Assembly (NCBI GenBank): GCA_028554795.2
Contig: CM068838.1
Span: 130,170,928 to 130,234,927 of the forward strand
Origin: Sinohyriopsis cumingii
Taxonomy: Eukaryota > Mollusca > Bivalvia > Unionida > Unionidae
Reading direction: 5' to 3'
Length of the DNA stretch: 64,000 nucleotides
Positions 13,655-28,845 of the stretch are shown here, one piece after another. Below the pieces are notes generated by a model. The model searched no databases, had not been told where the DNA came from, and saw only the letters and a list, made by a program, of their open reading frames with translations. The first letter of the stretch is position 1, and each line of letters starts with the position of its first letter. Made by a program: the position numbers and the translations under genes.

Positions 13655-16030
13655 GAATCGCCATTTCGTGAATAAATGCGATTAGCCCTACTGCTAAATA
13701 AATATTCTCTGGTACCTGCTTATAAGAACACCAAAATACCAAATAAGTAAAGTTTGCACTTAAATTTTAATGTTCCTTTTCCATTGATTATCTCATCAAA
13801 GCAAACTTCTGTTTTTGGTAACCTGTTAGTCACCTACCCGAGCCTTTTCAAAATTGGAACGATTGTATGTTATCTGGCAACCAATTAAGATATAACATAG
13901 GTACGTAATAGAACAGAAGAGCCACAAATAACCTTTGGGCATTAAGTCATTTCGCTTAATTGTCTTAAATGCCTTTAGAAATCTTGCATATTTGCTGTTA
14001 AAAATAAAGTTCCCTTATGCTATATTAGATCTATAAGTTTAATGCAATACTTTTAACCAGAATATTCACTTTGAAAATTGTAACGCCCTTTCGGCAATCA
14101 CTTAAGTCCACGTTTGCAATTATTGTCAAGAGCGAGTCTTTGGTTTTTAGTATTAAGATAGTGATTAGTATTAAATATCATTCAAGTTTGTTTCTATCCA
14201 GTAACCGTAACTTATTATATTTAACGTATGAAAGAAAGGCACGCTATCCTTCATGCCCAACTTTTATTTCAAAGGCGACTAGTTGGATGGGTGGATGGTT
14301 AGTTAGTTAGTTGGGTATAATGGCATATTTAACACATTATAGGCTATATAACGGCGAAGAAACGCTGGAAATACCTTTCATAAGGACAGACCGAATAACG
14401 TATCAAACACGCGACCCTTGGATTACACATCCGACGCTGTACCAACTGAGCTACCGAGGATGCCTCTAATTCCGACGAATAAACGTTATGACTTGTTCTA
14501 AAATTGTCTTGTAGGTGGGGGGTTTACAAACAAACTGATAAGAACAACATAACAGCAAGTCTCAGAAGAACATGCAGTGATGCGATAAGTCAGCATTGAT
14601 TGCTATTGTAATCGACAACACAAGTAAAGTAAAATTCTTTCCCTATTATTGCAATCCACAAAACTCTTTCTCTCTCATTTCAATAAGACATTGGACGAGT
14701 GGTGAATAACTACGATTAATCGCAACTGCCAAATAAATACTCTTTATTGACTGGTTATTAAAATACAAATTTCACTTGTCCTTAATCTATAGATTATCAG
14801 AGTAAAACAAATGTCTTATTTCGTAACCTAATCATTATCTTCACTAGCTTTTTCAAATTGGCACGATCGTAACTTACATGTTTTCTTCAATTACAAACGA
14901 CGACTACAGTGTACATAACAGAACAAAAGATCCACAGATGCACTCGTGACATTTAGGACTTAGTTTTAGTCAATGAAAAGCGTTTAGCATAATGTGTGTA
15001 TTTACGACTTGAAAGCATAACGCTACCTGGTACTATATCAGATCTATAATTGTAGTTTTATACGTTGACGTTTGTTAACCAAATCATTCATCCTGAAACC
15101 TTGATCGACTTTGACAATTGTTATGTATATTTAATTTGTGTTGCGCTTGATCTTTGTTTCATTGTTGAGGGTATGAGTATGGGCCTACATGTCTAATGTC
15201 ATTTTTAAAATTATGTTTACTTGAATTTTTGTCCAGGACCTTCGTTTTTCCTTGGAGATTATATTGTCTACCAGATTTTAATCGTGATGTTTACTTACAT
15301 TTAAGTTCAAAGGCCTGACCTTGTTCATCAGTTTTTGGATCTTCTGGAAGCAAACTTATTTACAAAAATTGATTGGAAAATCGCCCATATCCAGGTCATC
15401 GTATTGTTTCTTAGGTTTTTATATAAGGTTCTGATGACAAAAAATGTATTTATTCCTATCTTAATATTGGTGTTTGGGAATATACGATCAGTGTTTTAGT
15501 TTTAATATGAGAGTTTTAAATTCACAATACTGTAAGATCCTTTTAAATTTTCGCTTGGTATTCTAAGAAAAATATTTGTTGAATTTTGCTGATCGTGTAG
15601 GATTTGCTTTATTTGATACTTTTCTTAAAACCATAGAGTCGAAACATAATCACTTCAGTCCATGTTTACAATTAATATTAAGAGTTAGTCTCTGGCGTTG
15701 GATATTAAAAGAATAATTGAAAATAAATATCAATCTAGCTTATTACTATATCCAATTGGGTTTTACCGTAACTTACCATATGCCATCCATCGACGACATG
15801 CACTCTATTCTTTATGCCTACATTTTATTTCAAAAACTGTTAGTTGGTTAGTTGGTTTGCCTTAACAGCATTATCGACACATATTTGGCTACATCATGAC
15901 CAGGAAACACGAGAGGTTCCTTTCCCAAAGACAGACCGATGCAAGTATCAAACGCACGATCTTTGTAATATGAGTCCAAAGCTGTACCAACTGAATTACC
16001 GATGCTGCCTCTAATTTCAACACATAGGTT
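11990..16030. repeat. diverged tandem array of about 0.8-1.3 kb units with tRNA-like modules
   Basis: At least four related copies lie head to tail: about 11,990-12,420 (partial), 12,415-13,200, 13,675-14,480 and 14,700-16,025. Shared phrases include 'aaataaatattctct', 'tatatcagatctataa', 'cttcagtccatgttt' and runs of 'ttggttggttgg'. The last copy is split by about 520 bp of unrelated sequence (about 15,120-15,645). The later copies end in a tRNA-like module listed separately. No coding potential was seen. Confidence 0.7.
14395..14475 (-). mobile_element. tRNA-derived SINE-like module (best of three copies)
   Basis: On the minus strand it contains a box-A-like TAGCTCAGTTGGTA and, about 30 bases later, a box-B-like GGGTCGCGTGTTTGATAC, the internal RNA polymerase III promoter layout of tRNA-derived SINEs. 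Related, more degraded modules occur at about 13,100-13,200 and 15,920-16,020 in the same orientation. It is not a functional tRNA, since the acceptor stem is missing. Confidence 0.6.
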
Positions 16031-16988
16031 CAATAACTTACACGAACATAGCATTGTTTCAAGTTAAGAACAAGATAACTGCAACTCATAAAATCATAAC
16101 ATTTTGCCATTAAGTTTAAGTAATCTGTGTCCGTAATGCGTCAACATTCAAAACTTTGTAACATGTTGCTGTAATGCATAGAAGAAGCTGCAGCGACGTG
16201 TTGTGTCGTAATTGATTGCTATTGCAATTAAGAACGAAAGTAAAGTAAACTCTTTCCGACTGGTTACTCTTCCTATGCACCAGCGGGGCAATGCTCTCTC
16301 TCTCTCTCTCTCTCTCTCACTGTACAGCATATCTTATTCTCATTCAGCTGTGATTTCCATCGATTGTGCAAAAGCCTACTCGGCAGTTCTGTCATGGGTT
16401 TCCCTGGTTCCTTCTCCAGCATGTTTACTGGCCGCCATCTTCTGCTGAAAAATGGCGTTAAACCCTACAACCACAATAACAACAACAACATCAATGTGTC
16501 TAATGTGGTACAACTCTGTTCTCATTCAGATAAAAATTAAGGTCCATATGCTCGTATATTGGTCATTGCTGATATATCCTTGTTGATCAGGCCCAATAAT
16601 ATTTCTACAACGCCAATAGCCTTAATTTAAATGATTGTCACATAATATTTCGCTTGTATACAGACTTTCGTTACGACTGAGTTATATATTAAACCTCTAA
16701 GCAACCGTAAGCACGCGCTTCGTACTTCTGTCTTCAACTGGAAGCCCTGATCCTACACAGGAGTACCAGGTTATTTTGCACATTTAGAATCAATAATATG
16801 TGTATTATATTACCGTGTACGATTTGTTTTTAGTGTTCGGCTTAAATCAAGCATATATTGACATGATTTAACGTTCATCTATCAATGCTGTCCTAGTGAG
16901 TAGTAAGAATTTCACTGTAGATTGCATTATCTAGATTTTAAGTACGTTGGTCGAAATGAGATCTAGACCTGATAGAAGGCTAAATGCA

Positions 16989-17052
<64 letters not shown>

Positions 17053-18453
17053 TGTGTGATGTAATAATACGCATGTATAACCATTCTTGCAACCATTGCT
17101 GTTGATTCTAGATCAATGATGAATTTCCGCCCATTAATCATTAGGGACGTATGAAAATAAGGATAAAAGGATTAATAATCCCCGTTTTATAAATGAATTT
17201 ATTATAGTGCACCATTTCATGGCAATCCTTTCTGATCCCCCTCCCATGCATAACAGACAAACTGCGAAACATCTGGAGTGAGAGAGAGAAATAATTTGTT
17301 CTGGATAAAAACCTTGAAATTGAAATTAAAGCAAGTGACCTACAAGAATATGGCTGGTAGCAACGGTATGTGCGCACTTACCTTAGGATTTATCTGCAGT
17401 GTCTATATAGTGAATGATACAAAGTTGCCAAACATGTCGACATTATAGGGTAAAGTTCTCATTTACCTGGTACACATAGTGTGATGTATTTAATGTTTTG
17501 TTGTTGTTGTTTCTTAAACCTATTATAATGTTCTAAAAATCGATTATCATTATTATTATTATTAATTAAATATAAAAATGTCCGAAAACGCCGGCTTGTC
17601 TCGCTCTCTCTTTCTGGACCATCGTAGCAATATACAGGCTAACATCTAATGGAAGACGAGCGTAGAGGATTCTCGCTTGTGTCATCCCACGATGTCTCTG
17701 GATTTATGAATGATGGTAAAAGTTAAGTCTAACCGAACAAAGGATGAGAGAGAGAGAGAGATACAGAGAGATAGACAGAGACAGGGAGACACAGAGAGAA
17801 ACAGAGAGAGAGAGACAGACAGACAGACAGAGTTTTAAAGTCAAGCCAGCCAAAGGTACAGAGAGAGAGTTTTATGGTCGGTATTACTGTTAGTAAAGCA
17901 AAACAATGACTTAGATCAACTGTAAATATATTAAAATAGTTTAATTACCTCTTGTTGGTTTGTCATTTTGCTTAGATTCTATTCCGCATTAAATTCATGC
18001 GCCGGTAAGTCAATGGCTTAGCATTCATGTGAATGGCGTAGTTAACCATGTGATTGTAATGCTCTACTTTCTTCATCAAAACCATCTTTCATATTTGAAT
18101 CATATGTGTGTATTATATAGATTTAATCAATGTGAACAAAAATATAACTAAAAAAAGGAAACAACCAACTTATGCAAAGGTGATTGTGAATCACAACAGG
18201 CATTGAACTACATGTAGCGGACACACTCAACAGGGATGTGAGGAAGTTATTCACTCGGTCAATATACAGTTGCCGGTAATAAATCTTAATTCCGTTCAAA
18301 CGGCAAATATATGTATTTGTATGTGATATAAATAAAATATATAGATGGTATGTACGCTGTATCAATGATATACCATTCGTTGTATAAGCCTCGTTTCCTT
18401 TTAATGAAAAATTTATACATCGCGTGGTATATCATTGGTACAGCGTACATACT

Positions 18454-18586
<133 letters not shown>

Positions 18587-20272
18587 GTTGAATACAGTTA
18601 AAGATTCCAATCAGCAGTACTTGTTAAGATGACGGGATGGTGGTGTGTTTGCCGTTCATAATGATAAATAAGGTCATTGAGTAAACATGCGGATACAGTG
18701 TATATACTTGTCTAGATTTGTACGCATGTTTACCAACAGTCGGTCCCTTTGCAAATTCAACACGAAAATGGCACGTTATTTAATGTCTGACAAACAATAT
18801 CATCATCATCTCTGTTATTATGCAAATTCATCAAATAGCTGACCATGTCAATCTTTATCATAGAGATACCAACTTCTTATGTAACCTATGCGATTTTTAA
18901 TCAGTATAATGTGGGAAACCGCACAATGTGCCATACAGAACCAGGTTATGTGGTGAGCATTATTTGTCTAGCCTTGATCAACAATTTGAAAAATTTTATA
19001 ATTTGGACGAAGCAAGGTAAATTAATTTTAGAATTATGTTAGAATTGCGCGTCTCTTTGCTAATAGCTAGATGCATATGAACTTATATGCCACACCTTCC
19101 AACTGATCAAAATTTGCCTTGATTCGCAGCAGCTGCACACGAATGCAACACCTGTACAAAGTAAGTCGGTCACAAAACTTGCAAGCTTTTTGCATAGAAG
19201 TGGAATATATTTAACTCTTAAAAAAAGATAAAGCAGTGTATTTATTATTATCAATAGTAGTAGCAGTAGCAACAGCAGCTGCAGTAGTAGCAGTAGTAGT
19301 AGTAGTAGTAGTACTTTTGACTCGAGTTTATCAATTACGCTCGGTTTGGAGACATGCGACTCGTGGCAATTGTAATTGAGAAGTAAACCTTATTGTAACA
19401 GTTGGGAAAGATGAATGCAGAATAGTGTATGGATGGAGTTAAATATGTTAACAGGGGAAAAGATTGGAGAAAATGTCAAATGGGCTTCTGAGCGGCATCT
19501 GCAATTTAAAATCACATGACTCTAATCATTTGTAAATTTGAACCGTACTCATAAGACAGGATTTATCAGTCTTTAGATAATTTAATGTTTGTGAATAAGA
19601 ATACAGATCGAGACACAACAGAAACAGCGAAATCAAAAAGGGATCATTTTATTCTCAAACTCAGATATTCTCAATTCCATTGTATAATGTCACCATGAAT
19701 CATAGCCTATGAACGGTCATGTATTGACTGGTTAATTTAAGTTTGTATGTTATCTATTCTGAGGTTATGGAAAGTACAAAACATCCGGACGATTTTCCTG
19801 GCAAATTAGTCAGTTACACTTTGTTGATTCGCTTGTCTAATGAATTCATAATGTCGTCTTTGACAGATTAGGCGAAATCTTGCATCCATAAAGTACGTGT
19901 GAATATATTATTTGCTTCTGCTTTGTCTGCTTTAACGGTGCTCTTAACACATTATTGGCTTGATCATGCCAGACAAATGAGAGTAAGTGCTTTGTCCAAG
20001 GACACACCGAAGCATCTGATACAAAATAGCCTGAGCTGGAGACAATCTAGCTCTCAGATTCTACGCCAATAATATAGAATGACAAACAGTCTTGAATTGT
20101 TAGCATATGTTTAGAAACGGAGAGAGTTTTCTTTCAGTTTTCTCTATTCTATGGTTGTGTTCAAAAGCAATCTCCGTACCGTCATATATATTTTGTAGTA
20201 TTTCTGTTTATTGAAAGTTTGTTTTGTCTATCACCGTAAATGTTTATATTTTTGTCCTATAAGATATCTAAC

Positions 20273-20363
<91 letters not shown>

Positions 20364-20382
20364 GTGTGTGTGTGTGTGTGTA
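20273..20382. repeat. compound (TA)n(GA)n(TG)n microsatellite
   Basis: Three dinucleotide blocks follow one another. A related compound tract of CATA, CATG, TA and GA lies at about 20,619-20,706. Confidence 0.95.
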
Positions 20383-20662
20383 ATGGTTACATTAGAGACC
20401 TGATATTAACTCTTACAAGCGGATCTTTACATGTAAAACTTAGTAGAACATGGCATATCATGATATATTTATTTACGGTAATGGGCGGAGACTTTTTAAA
20501 AAGTCAAGTTTTGGAAACTTTATTAGTGTTTTCCATTTCTTGTACATACATTAATATTTATATCAAGTTTATGATTATTCTGTCCTTCTTTGTAATTGGA
20601 GGAAAAGACGAAACACACATACATACATACATACATACATACATGCATGCATGCATGCATGC

Positions 20663-20705
<43 letters not shown>

Positions 20706-21952
20706 TCAATGTACAGGTCATCATCTAGTGAGATTTTGTACATATGGTAATATGCAAAGACTCTGCAAAAGTACATTTTCCAAGGTAAAGAGGGTTTTAT
20801 TTGCAAGCAAAACCAAAACACAAATACAACTACTGCAGATGTTGTATCTCAAGTCAGAGAAGCTCACGTTTGAAATTAAACGTTAAAAGCCATTAATTTT
20901 TCACCGAACGAAGCAAAACTTCCAGCAGTCAATCAATGTCTGGGAAAACTTTTTCTTAAAAAATAATCCTTACAGTTTCGGGTTTTGCATCTACCTTTAC
21001 ATGTGAGTTTATTTGTTTTCATTTTATTCATATAAATTCACTCCAAAGAAAATGGATGATCCAGCCACCTTAGGTTAAGGCACCGTGTTACAACTTTATG
21101 ACCATAGTTACAAAAGAACGAATATTATTAATTAAGCTGAATTGACAACTCTCAGAAATATCTTCGATATATCGTATGTACAGTGCAATTGAATACTTGA
21201 CCGAAAAGCCAGATTTTCATTTCAGTTTTAGATTTCTAAACGACAGACAGATGACCAATATAGGACTATGAGATCCAGGTATAAAAATATTGGACAATAC
21301 GGAACGCTGAAGTGTGCATAGAAGCTTGGGTTTTCATTCGTCAGGCGTGTCGTCCACAGCACGTGCGGCATTCAGTTTGTTGCTTATGTCAATGTTGAGC
21401 TCTTATAGAAAAGCACATTGTTCGTGTTAGTTCAAACAAACAATACATACAAAACAACAACAAGGAAAGAGGAACAACAACCAAATAGCAGATTCTCTTC
21501 GTATGACAGGCTACTCTTTCTACAAAAGCGCAATGGTTTGTGTTGTGTGTTTCGCAAGCAGTATGATGGTTCAGTTTCAAGCTGGCCTGTGTTGCATGAC
21601 TAATCCTGGATCTCCTTTTTAAATCCACCTCAAGATCATGCGATGCAGAACATCATCACTTAATGAAAGCCGTAATCGCAAAGTTATGTGTTTTAACTTC
21701 TGGATATATAAACATGTAGCTTTATGTTCATATCTTTAAGCTAAATGTCACACTTCACAAAATTCCCGATTATACGAGGTGTGTATTTGTTACCATTCAT
21801 GCTGTAAGAAGTGTATAAAGTACACGATTGCTACAGACATGCTGTGAATAACATTGCGCTCTGTAGTAGCTTAAGGTATCATTGGAAACATCCTGTTGAA
21901 AAATGTTATGTATATTTAATTTGATTTCTATGTTGGCTTTTTTCCATGATTT

Positions 21953-22189
<237 letters not shown>

Positions 22190-24565
22190 GAAAATGGCAA
22201 TTGCGACCTATGTCAAGTAGAGGGGTATATAATTTTGTTTTTCTTCAAAATTATTCATTCTTTGCCTTACTAAGAATTAATTCTTGCATTAGCATCTCAA
22301 GCAAATTCAGTCTGATTTGTAGTGTTCATATTTTGATTTGGGTGGGTTAATTTATTCAAATTATTATTCACTGGAATTGCAAAGTGCTCAATAATGTTCT
22401 TGGACTAAAACTTTAAGTTGGAATTATAGTGAATTCAGACAAGAACACTTTGGATTATATTATTATTTTATATCAAAGGACTTAACGCGCCAATTCCAGG
22501 TCATTGGCACATTAACACATTTGAGACTACAGACAAATCAACACATTCAGTATTGGAAAATATTTGGAATAAAACGCGAATTTAATTTTTAGGATTATTT
22601 TGGATTTAATTCACAATACTGTAGGTTCGTTTATATTTTAAATATGTATTCAAAAAGGAAATAAATTAGTTGCCAAGTTTTGTATACAGTTTTTTCTCTC
22701 GCTCTTTTCTGTTAGTTTACGACCATAGGTTCGTAACTGAGAGGAAAATAAGCAATGCAATGCTTCGTCCATTTCTTTGTTGAAAGACGTCAGTAAGGAC
22801 TTGGGTGCATAAATTCTTATTAGGGTCGAATCTAGATTGTTAATATGCCGTCAAAACGTCGTGCTCATTCATTCAACATTGACACATTCAATGGCAATAC
22901 AGTATCGTTTTTCTATACTGTTTTGACATATATACTGTGATGAGAAGTTAGGTCTCCGGTGAGTGCCCCTACTCCTCTTCCTCGATCCGGGCAAAATGTT
23001 TGCCATCTCCTGTCGCTAGGCCCTATGAGCGTAATTCAAGTTCCATAGGTGACGGAACAATTTTCATCAATTTACAATTTCCGCTTTGTTGGTGTTCGTC
23101 CGATAGTATGCGACGGAGAGGATACAGTTACCAATACGAAATAAGCTTTACAATTAGTAAGAACTAGGCAGATAAACAACAGTGCAAAAACAGCTGTCAG
23201 AACACAGCAAACACAAGAGAGAGGGCCGACTACCCATATGAAAGGTAACGTCCAGGCATTATTTAATGACGATATCGCCCACAATGGGTTAATTACTTTT
23301 ACAGTCATAATTTGCTTACTTCTCCCTTAACACCAATTATTTATGTCGAACGACCATACTTTGAACAGTGATACACATATTTCCTGCATATAAATCCTTT
23401 CTCATCTAATCAAAATATGCCACAGGTTCGCTCTTAAGGCGGTAAATGAAAGTCCGGTAACTTATTAGTTCCTTCATGGAAATGGTATTCCATTAATATT
23501 GGTGCCAAGAGTATTGCATCAATTCCGATTTCCAACACGCGTTCCATATTATTCATTCCAGGAGGAAGGAAAAGTGACTATCAATATCGGACGCCCGTAA
23601 ATAAACCTAACTAATGTCTAAACCTAATGAGTACATTTAATCCTGGCCAGAAATGAGGATGAAAGTGGGAGATATTCCCGCATTGTTTTATTGCAAGAAG
23701 TAAACAAATGGTTCTTATACACTCAGAACATTACGTAATGGCGCAGAATCTCAAAGAGAACATCCAGATTTATTTTAGGCTATTGTATCAGTTTCATTGG
23801 TTTCACTAATCAGATAAGGACAAAGACCGAAATGTAATTATCACACTATCGCAGGCTGTAGTAACGATCTGAGCTGTTTGCCAGATATTTCTTTTGCATT
23901 CGTTGAGAATTTCATCACGGGTGTCTCCAGCACTTCAGGGAATAAACAGATGACAAAACGATTCAAGTATTACAGTGCGGGATATGTCCATTCTCTTAAA
24001 CGAAAGTTGATTTACGTCCTATCTTCGGTTTCATTTTCTCTCAACAGCACACACAATACAAGTTAACGATAGAGAAAAGAAACTATTTCAAGCATGACTT
24101 TTGTTTCTGATAAGGTATGGTTTAAATGTACAGCTATGATCAATGAATACTGTGGTCAAAACACGCGTTCAGAATAAAACATTTACAGAATGTGCATAGT
24201 GACACAAACTGCTCTTTTAACCATCCACGCCCATCAAACCAGTAGAGACTTTCTGGTGTGCTTTAAATAGTTTTGCGTACATATCGGTATGCTTGCATTT
24301 TAATTTGTATCAGAAGTGCACAACCTGGTTGTTGTAATGGTGCTTGCTGCATTTATTGCCTGTGGATGGGAGGGACTGGGATTTTCCCTTTAAATGACAT
24401 ATTTTCTTTTCTTTTCTGAACTCAGTACAGTATCATTTGTCAACTGACAATATAGATATACGATTTTATTCATACGAACACATTTTTTGTTAGTTTCAAT
24501 AGCAGACTGGCAGTTATATATTTACCCACAAAACAGCAGGATTATTTGTTCAAAGTTGTTTGAAA

Positions 24566-24568
<3 letters not shown>

Positions 24569-24654
<86 letters not shown>

Positions 24655-24687
24655 GTATATACATATATGTATATATATATGTGTATA

Positions 24688-24758
<71 letters not shown>
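24569..24758. repeat. long (TA)n tract with TG/CA interruptions
   Basis: Alternating TA with scattered 'catatatgtatat' interruptions. Not coding despite open frames on both strands. Confidence 0.95.
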
Positions 24759-24761
<3 letters not shown>

Positions 24762-25762
24762 CAAAGCACCCTGCCCCCAAACACAATAATTGGTCCCTTA
24801 TTAATGTGAACTTCTTCATTGATTATAATTGATATCATTTGTGTGGTGTTGGTAGATGGATTAATTTTGACACCCAGTATGTAAATGCAGACATTAGATA
24901 AAGTGAACATAATAGGGAAGAATCGTGCCTAAACAATATAAAAATTTTCATTTTATGTAGGGGATGTTCTGTTAATCTGTTTATTAAAATAATTTTCTCT
25001 TTAATGTTCAGTTTGTAAAGATGGAAACGAAAGCCTTGTCAAGGGACTGTGTTTAAGACTACAAAAGAAGACCCAGTCACCACATGTTTCGAGGTAAAAT
25101 GAAAATAGTGCCTTGCATAGCCTCTTTTGGATTCGTTGACTCGGGGTCACATAAATACATGAATACATTCTGAGAATGGTCTCTACTGGCTCCATCTAGA
25201 TTCTTTCAGGCAAAGTTAACATAATTTATATTCAGATGACGTCACAGATGTAACTTTCGCTGACGTAATGATAGGGACATACGAATCTACGTTCCTCATA
25301 TTGCACTATTAATGTTTGCACATGCAACTGCATTTTGATGGAAAACAAATTATATATTTGTGTGAATACTATTTATTGTATTATTAGTATTAGTCTCAGA
25401 CCAGACCTACGTTGTTACATCATAATGAGCTGGTTGATTGAACGTGTCCTTGAATACGTACATTTTCTCGTTATGCATCCTTTACTGCAAGGAAAGTGCA
25501 TTTTCTTTCAAAAGACAGCAAAACCTTATTCATTACATTAAAAAGCTTTCTCGATAAAAGTTTTTCATTCTTTATCCAATTTTGTAAAACAGAAAGTGTG
25601 TCCGAATTTAAAGGTGTCATAAATAAAATAAATTCTTTCCACTGAGTATAAAGTAGTTTCCCTTTAGATCACGCGTTTTCAGTTAAATATAAGTTTATTT
25701 GGCATTGCATTTTCCGTTTCACATTTAATTTATAGCTGTAAATGAGGTGTTGGTAAATTTGT

Positions 25763-25773
25763 ACTAATAAAGG

Positions 25774-25809
<36 letters not shown>

Positions 25810-26117
25810 CGTGTGCGACTTGAACTTTTTAACGTAGCTTTAACAATTTTTCACTCATATCGTTACGATGTCTGCAGTGTGGCAGTTTATAGTGATGTCT
25901 AGTACTGGGGCATCATGCCACAGGCATATAGCATGATGTCCCACCCAGTCACATTATCCTGACACCAGGCCAAACAGTTCAAACACTAACATCTTAATGC
26001 TGAGCGCCAAGCGAGGTTTAGTAGCAGTTTTGAAAGTCTTTGTTATGACTCGCCGGGGATCGAACCCACGACCTTTCGCATTAGAGGCGGAAGCTCTAAC
26101 CACTAATAAAGGTTAGT
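25763..26117 (-). mobile_element. tRNA-derived SINE with 16-bp target-site duplication
   Basis: The 16-base sequence actaataaaggttagt occurs at 25,763-25,778 and again at 26,102-26,117, bounding an insertion of 323 bp. On the minus strand the insertion starts with a tRNA-like head (GGTTAGAGCTTCCGCC, box A; GGTTCGATCCC at about 26,056-26,066, box B). It continues with 'GAGTCATAACAAAGACTTT' and a body containing 'AATGTGACTGGGTGGGACA', which I associate with mollusc SINEs. It ends in a GT/GC-rich tail. The perfect duplication indicates a fairly recent insertion. Confidence 0.85.
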
Positions 26118-27413
26118 AAACCTACATGCACAATGGTAAGAACATTGTCAGAGACTGTATTGTTTTGGTCTCCAGAGAAGATGGTTGCTGCTACATGTAA
26201 TTCATCACAATCAATAGCGTAACGAAACAATAAATGGACGAAAGATTGACCCAATCGTGTGATCATGTGCATTAAGTCATGCATACTTATTGTGTACTGC
26301 GTCTATAAATGAGGGGTAGTTTATCGAATCCAGTGCCATCTTCGTTCCTAAAGAAATGGAGTCAAACACGCAAAAGGTGATGTTTGTTTCAAAGTGTTTG
26401 TTATTCATCAACAGTCGCCACTGTTGTCGTGCTGTCACTTCAAATATGTTACAACGCCAGAGAAAATGAAACAATGAAGCCATGGAAAGGTTTCCTAGTA
26501 AAGCTTTCATCTCTGTAACACACTGGCTGCTAGAGCAACGGTTTTCCGTTACTAATTGCGTTTTCTTGTTGACGAGAAATTATGTATTCTCCTAATTGTA
26601 CATAAAGTTTAAGATGTTCGATGGCATGTTTAGATATGTGCAAATAAATGTAGAACAGCATATCCATCATAACATCTCATAGGATTCCGTTTCTTAATTA
26701 TCATTATTCTTTAAGTGGCATAACAGTATAACAATATTGACTCAGTATAAAGACGAGTGATTTTTAAAACAGATTCAAACGAAACCATTGAAGATTCTTC
26801 ACACTGTGGTCTTTGCACTTCGCTCAAATGTTCAACTAGTATTGGCCATAAACGACACTAGCACTGTGACTTCATCGTCGTATATCTTAAAGACCCCAAC
26901 AATACTAATTCTTTATTTGCCCTAGTGCAAGTGAAAATACTTAATGTGTAATACAAAAGTACTTTTTGTAAGTGGTAAAACATGATACATTGACATACCA
27001 CATGTATCGGGTTACCGCTACAGACATATATTGTATATATCATTACAATTTCTTTTCATCCAAAGCCCCACATACTATAATAAAACTATATAAAGATATC
27101 ATCATGTCTTATACCTTTTCCATAGTTCACCTTTTAAACTAATGCCGATTACTGTGGACAGCTTGTTCCAAATTAGTTCCCACTCCTTGAGAAATGTGTT
27201 TCAAATTTAGACTTAAAAAGAGTATTAGTTATGAATATTTCCATATTTACTAATAACCCAATTTCTCATCTGCAATTTATGTATACAGTTTTTCTATATT
27301 CGCTGTTCTAGTATCATCGCTATTTAAACATGAATTACTGCAAATATTTTATTTCATCAGTCGTCGTGAAGGAATGGTTTCCATTATATATAAAGAAAAA
27401 CAATTTCAAAGGA

Positions 27414-27476
<63 letters not shown>

Positions 27477-28845
27477 ATCATTTGTAACTGTGCTGCAGAT
27501 AATTCACACGTATGTAACCAATACTCTGGGCAACATCATTGGTATGATGATATAGATTGTTTTCAAATAGTTGAAAACATCAGAAAAGGGTACTAGAAAT
27601 GCATTTTAAATAGCGTGAAGAACGGAAGAGACGAAAACCATGCAGAGGCGGTTGGTAATGGGGAGAGAGCCGGCGGCACCTTTTCCACGTACAAGGCAGC
27701 AAACAAAAACAAACAATAAACAATCAAAACGAAAATGTACACAAAATTACTGGAAAGTTTCCCGGAGTAAGTTTTATTTACACTTAAAAGGAGTTTACAA
27801 GGGTTCGTTAAAACCTTTATCCCACAGATCCCCCTAAACGATATTCCTGAATCAGCTACCGATATCGATATTGATAATTTTCCAGTTGACAGAGAGGGGG
27901 CTTCCAGATTCTCACAGCATACTTCTTTATATCGCCAAGTAATATTAGCTGTCTCATATTTTCACAATGTTATTATGAGACAAAAATACTGATAAGACCG
28001 GCAATTGTATTACCACCTAAACTTCTATTAGAAATTAAATCCAAACTTACAACGATCGCTTTGTAACCGAGAAATTGTCAATTCAACAGACTATAAACCT
28101 ATCGTTCAAATCAAATGTACTTGACAATGTCAATGATTTTCTTACTTTTCTTACAGATAATGGGTCAACATGGAAACAAAGTGACAATGCATGTATAGGA
28201 AAGATCGTCAAGTAATAAGTGAACAAAATAAAAATAAAACCAACAAGATGCCACGATCCTTTTATCTCTATCTCATTCACATCGCAGTGTCTCTATCATT
28301 AATTGCTTATTAACAACGTACCTATATGTTGGTTATCATTTGCTTGAAAATAGTTTGTGTCTATTTATATAGGAAATATTTGACATTGTTTCTTGGATGT
28401 ACACGAATGTTTTAAATTGAATTTCATCTTTGGATCTATTTGAATATTTTGGATAATGACCTAGATTAGTTAAGCAGCAGGTATCCAATCCCATTTTATG
28501 TAATAAAATGACAATGAAATATGTTGAAAACAAACAAAAAAACCACTGAGCTCTCCTTTGAAACAATGCTTTCAAACAGCAGTTGGGAAATATCTGCCTT
28601 TTACTAATTTAACACGTAATAACGCAACATAGTTAGCAGAAGCTCGTTTTCCCTTTAGTGTCAGATATGCCGACTTCAGTGTATAACAGATGTGTTCTGA
28701 CTCCCAATGAATAGAGATTTAGTTTTCGTGTAAAGTTGATATTTTGTTTTTAATGAAATTATAGCAATAGTCTTCAATGTACATAAATATGACACGAATC
28801 GGGTAATTAGACTTATTTGATGTATCCGCTGACCTGTTATATATG
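26118..28845. other. non-coding host DNA
   Basis: Nothing coding could be supported. Minus-strand open stretches at about 26,096-26,510 are the most protein-like in the region but lack motifs or paired splice sites. A (TA)n run lies at 27,418-27,474. Confidence 0.5.

Noticed and set aside
14395..14475. Functional tRNA gene
   Set aside because: Boxes A and B are present but the acceptor stem and clean cloverleaf are not, and the module is repeated within a diverged array.
23072..23308. Minus-strand frame with a hydrophobic segment, possible membrane-protein exon
   Set aside because: No paired splice sites, start context or family motif could be found.
26096..26510. Minus-strand open frames with protein-like composition
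   Set aside because: The frames are not joined by recognisable splice sites and no motif was seen. They may be decayed mobile-element coding.
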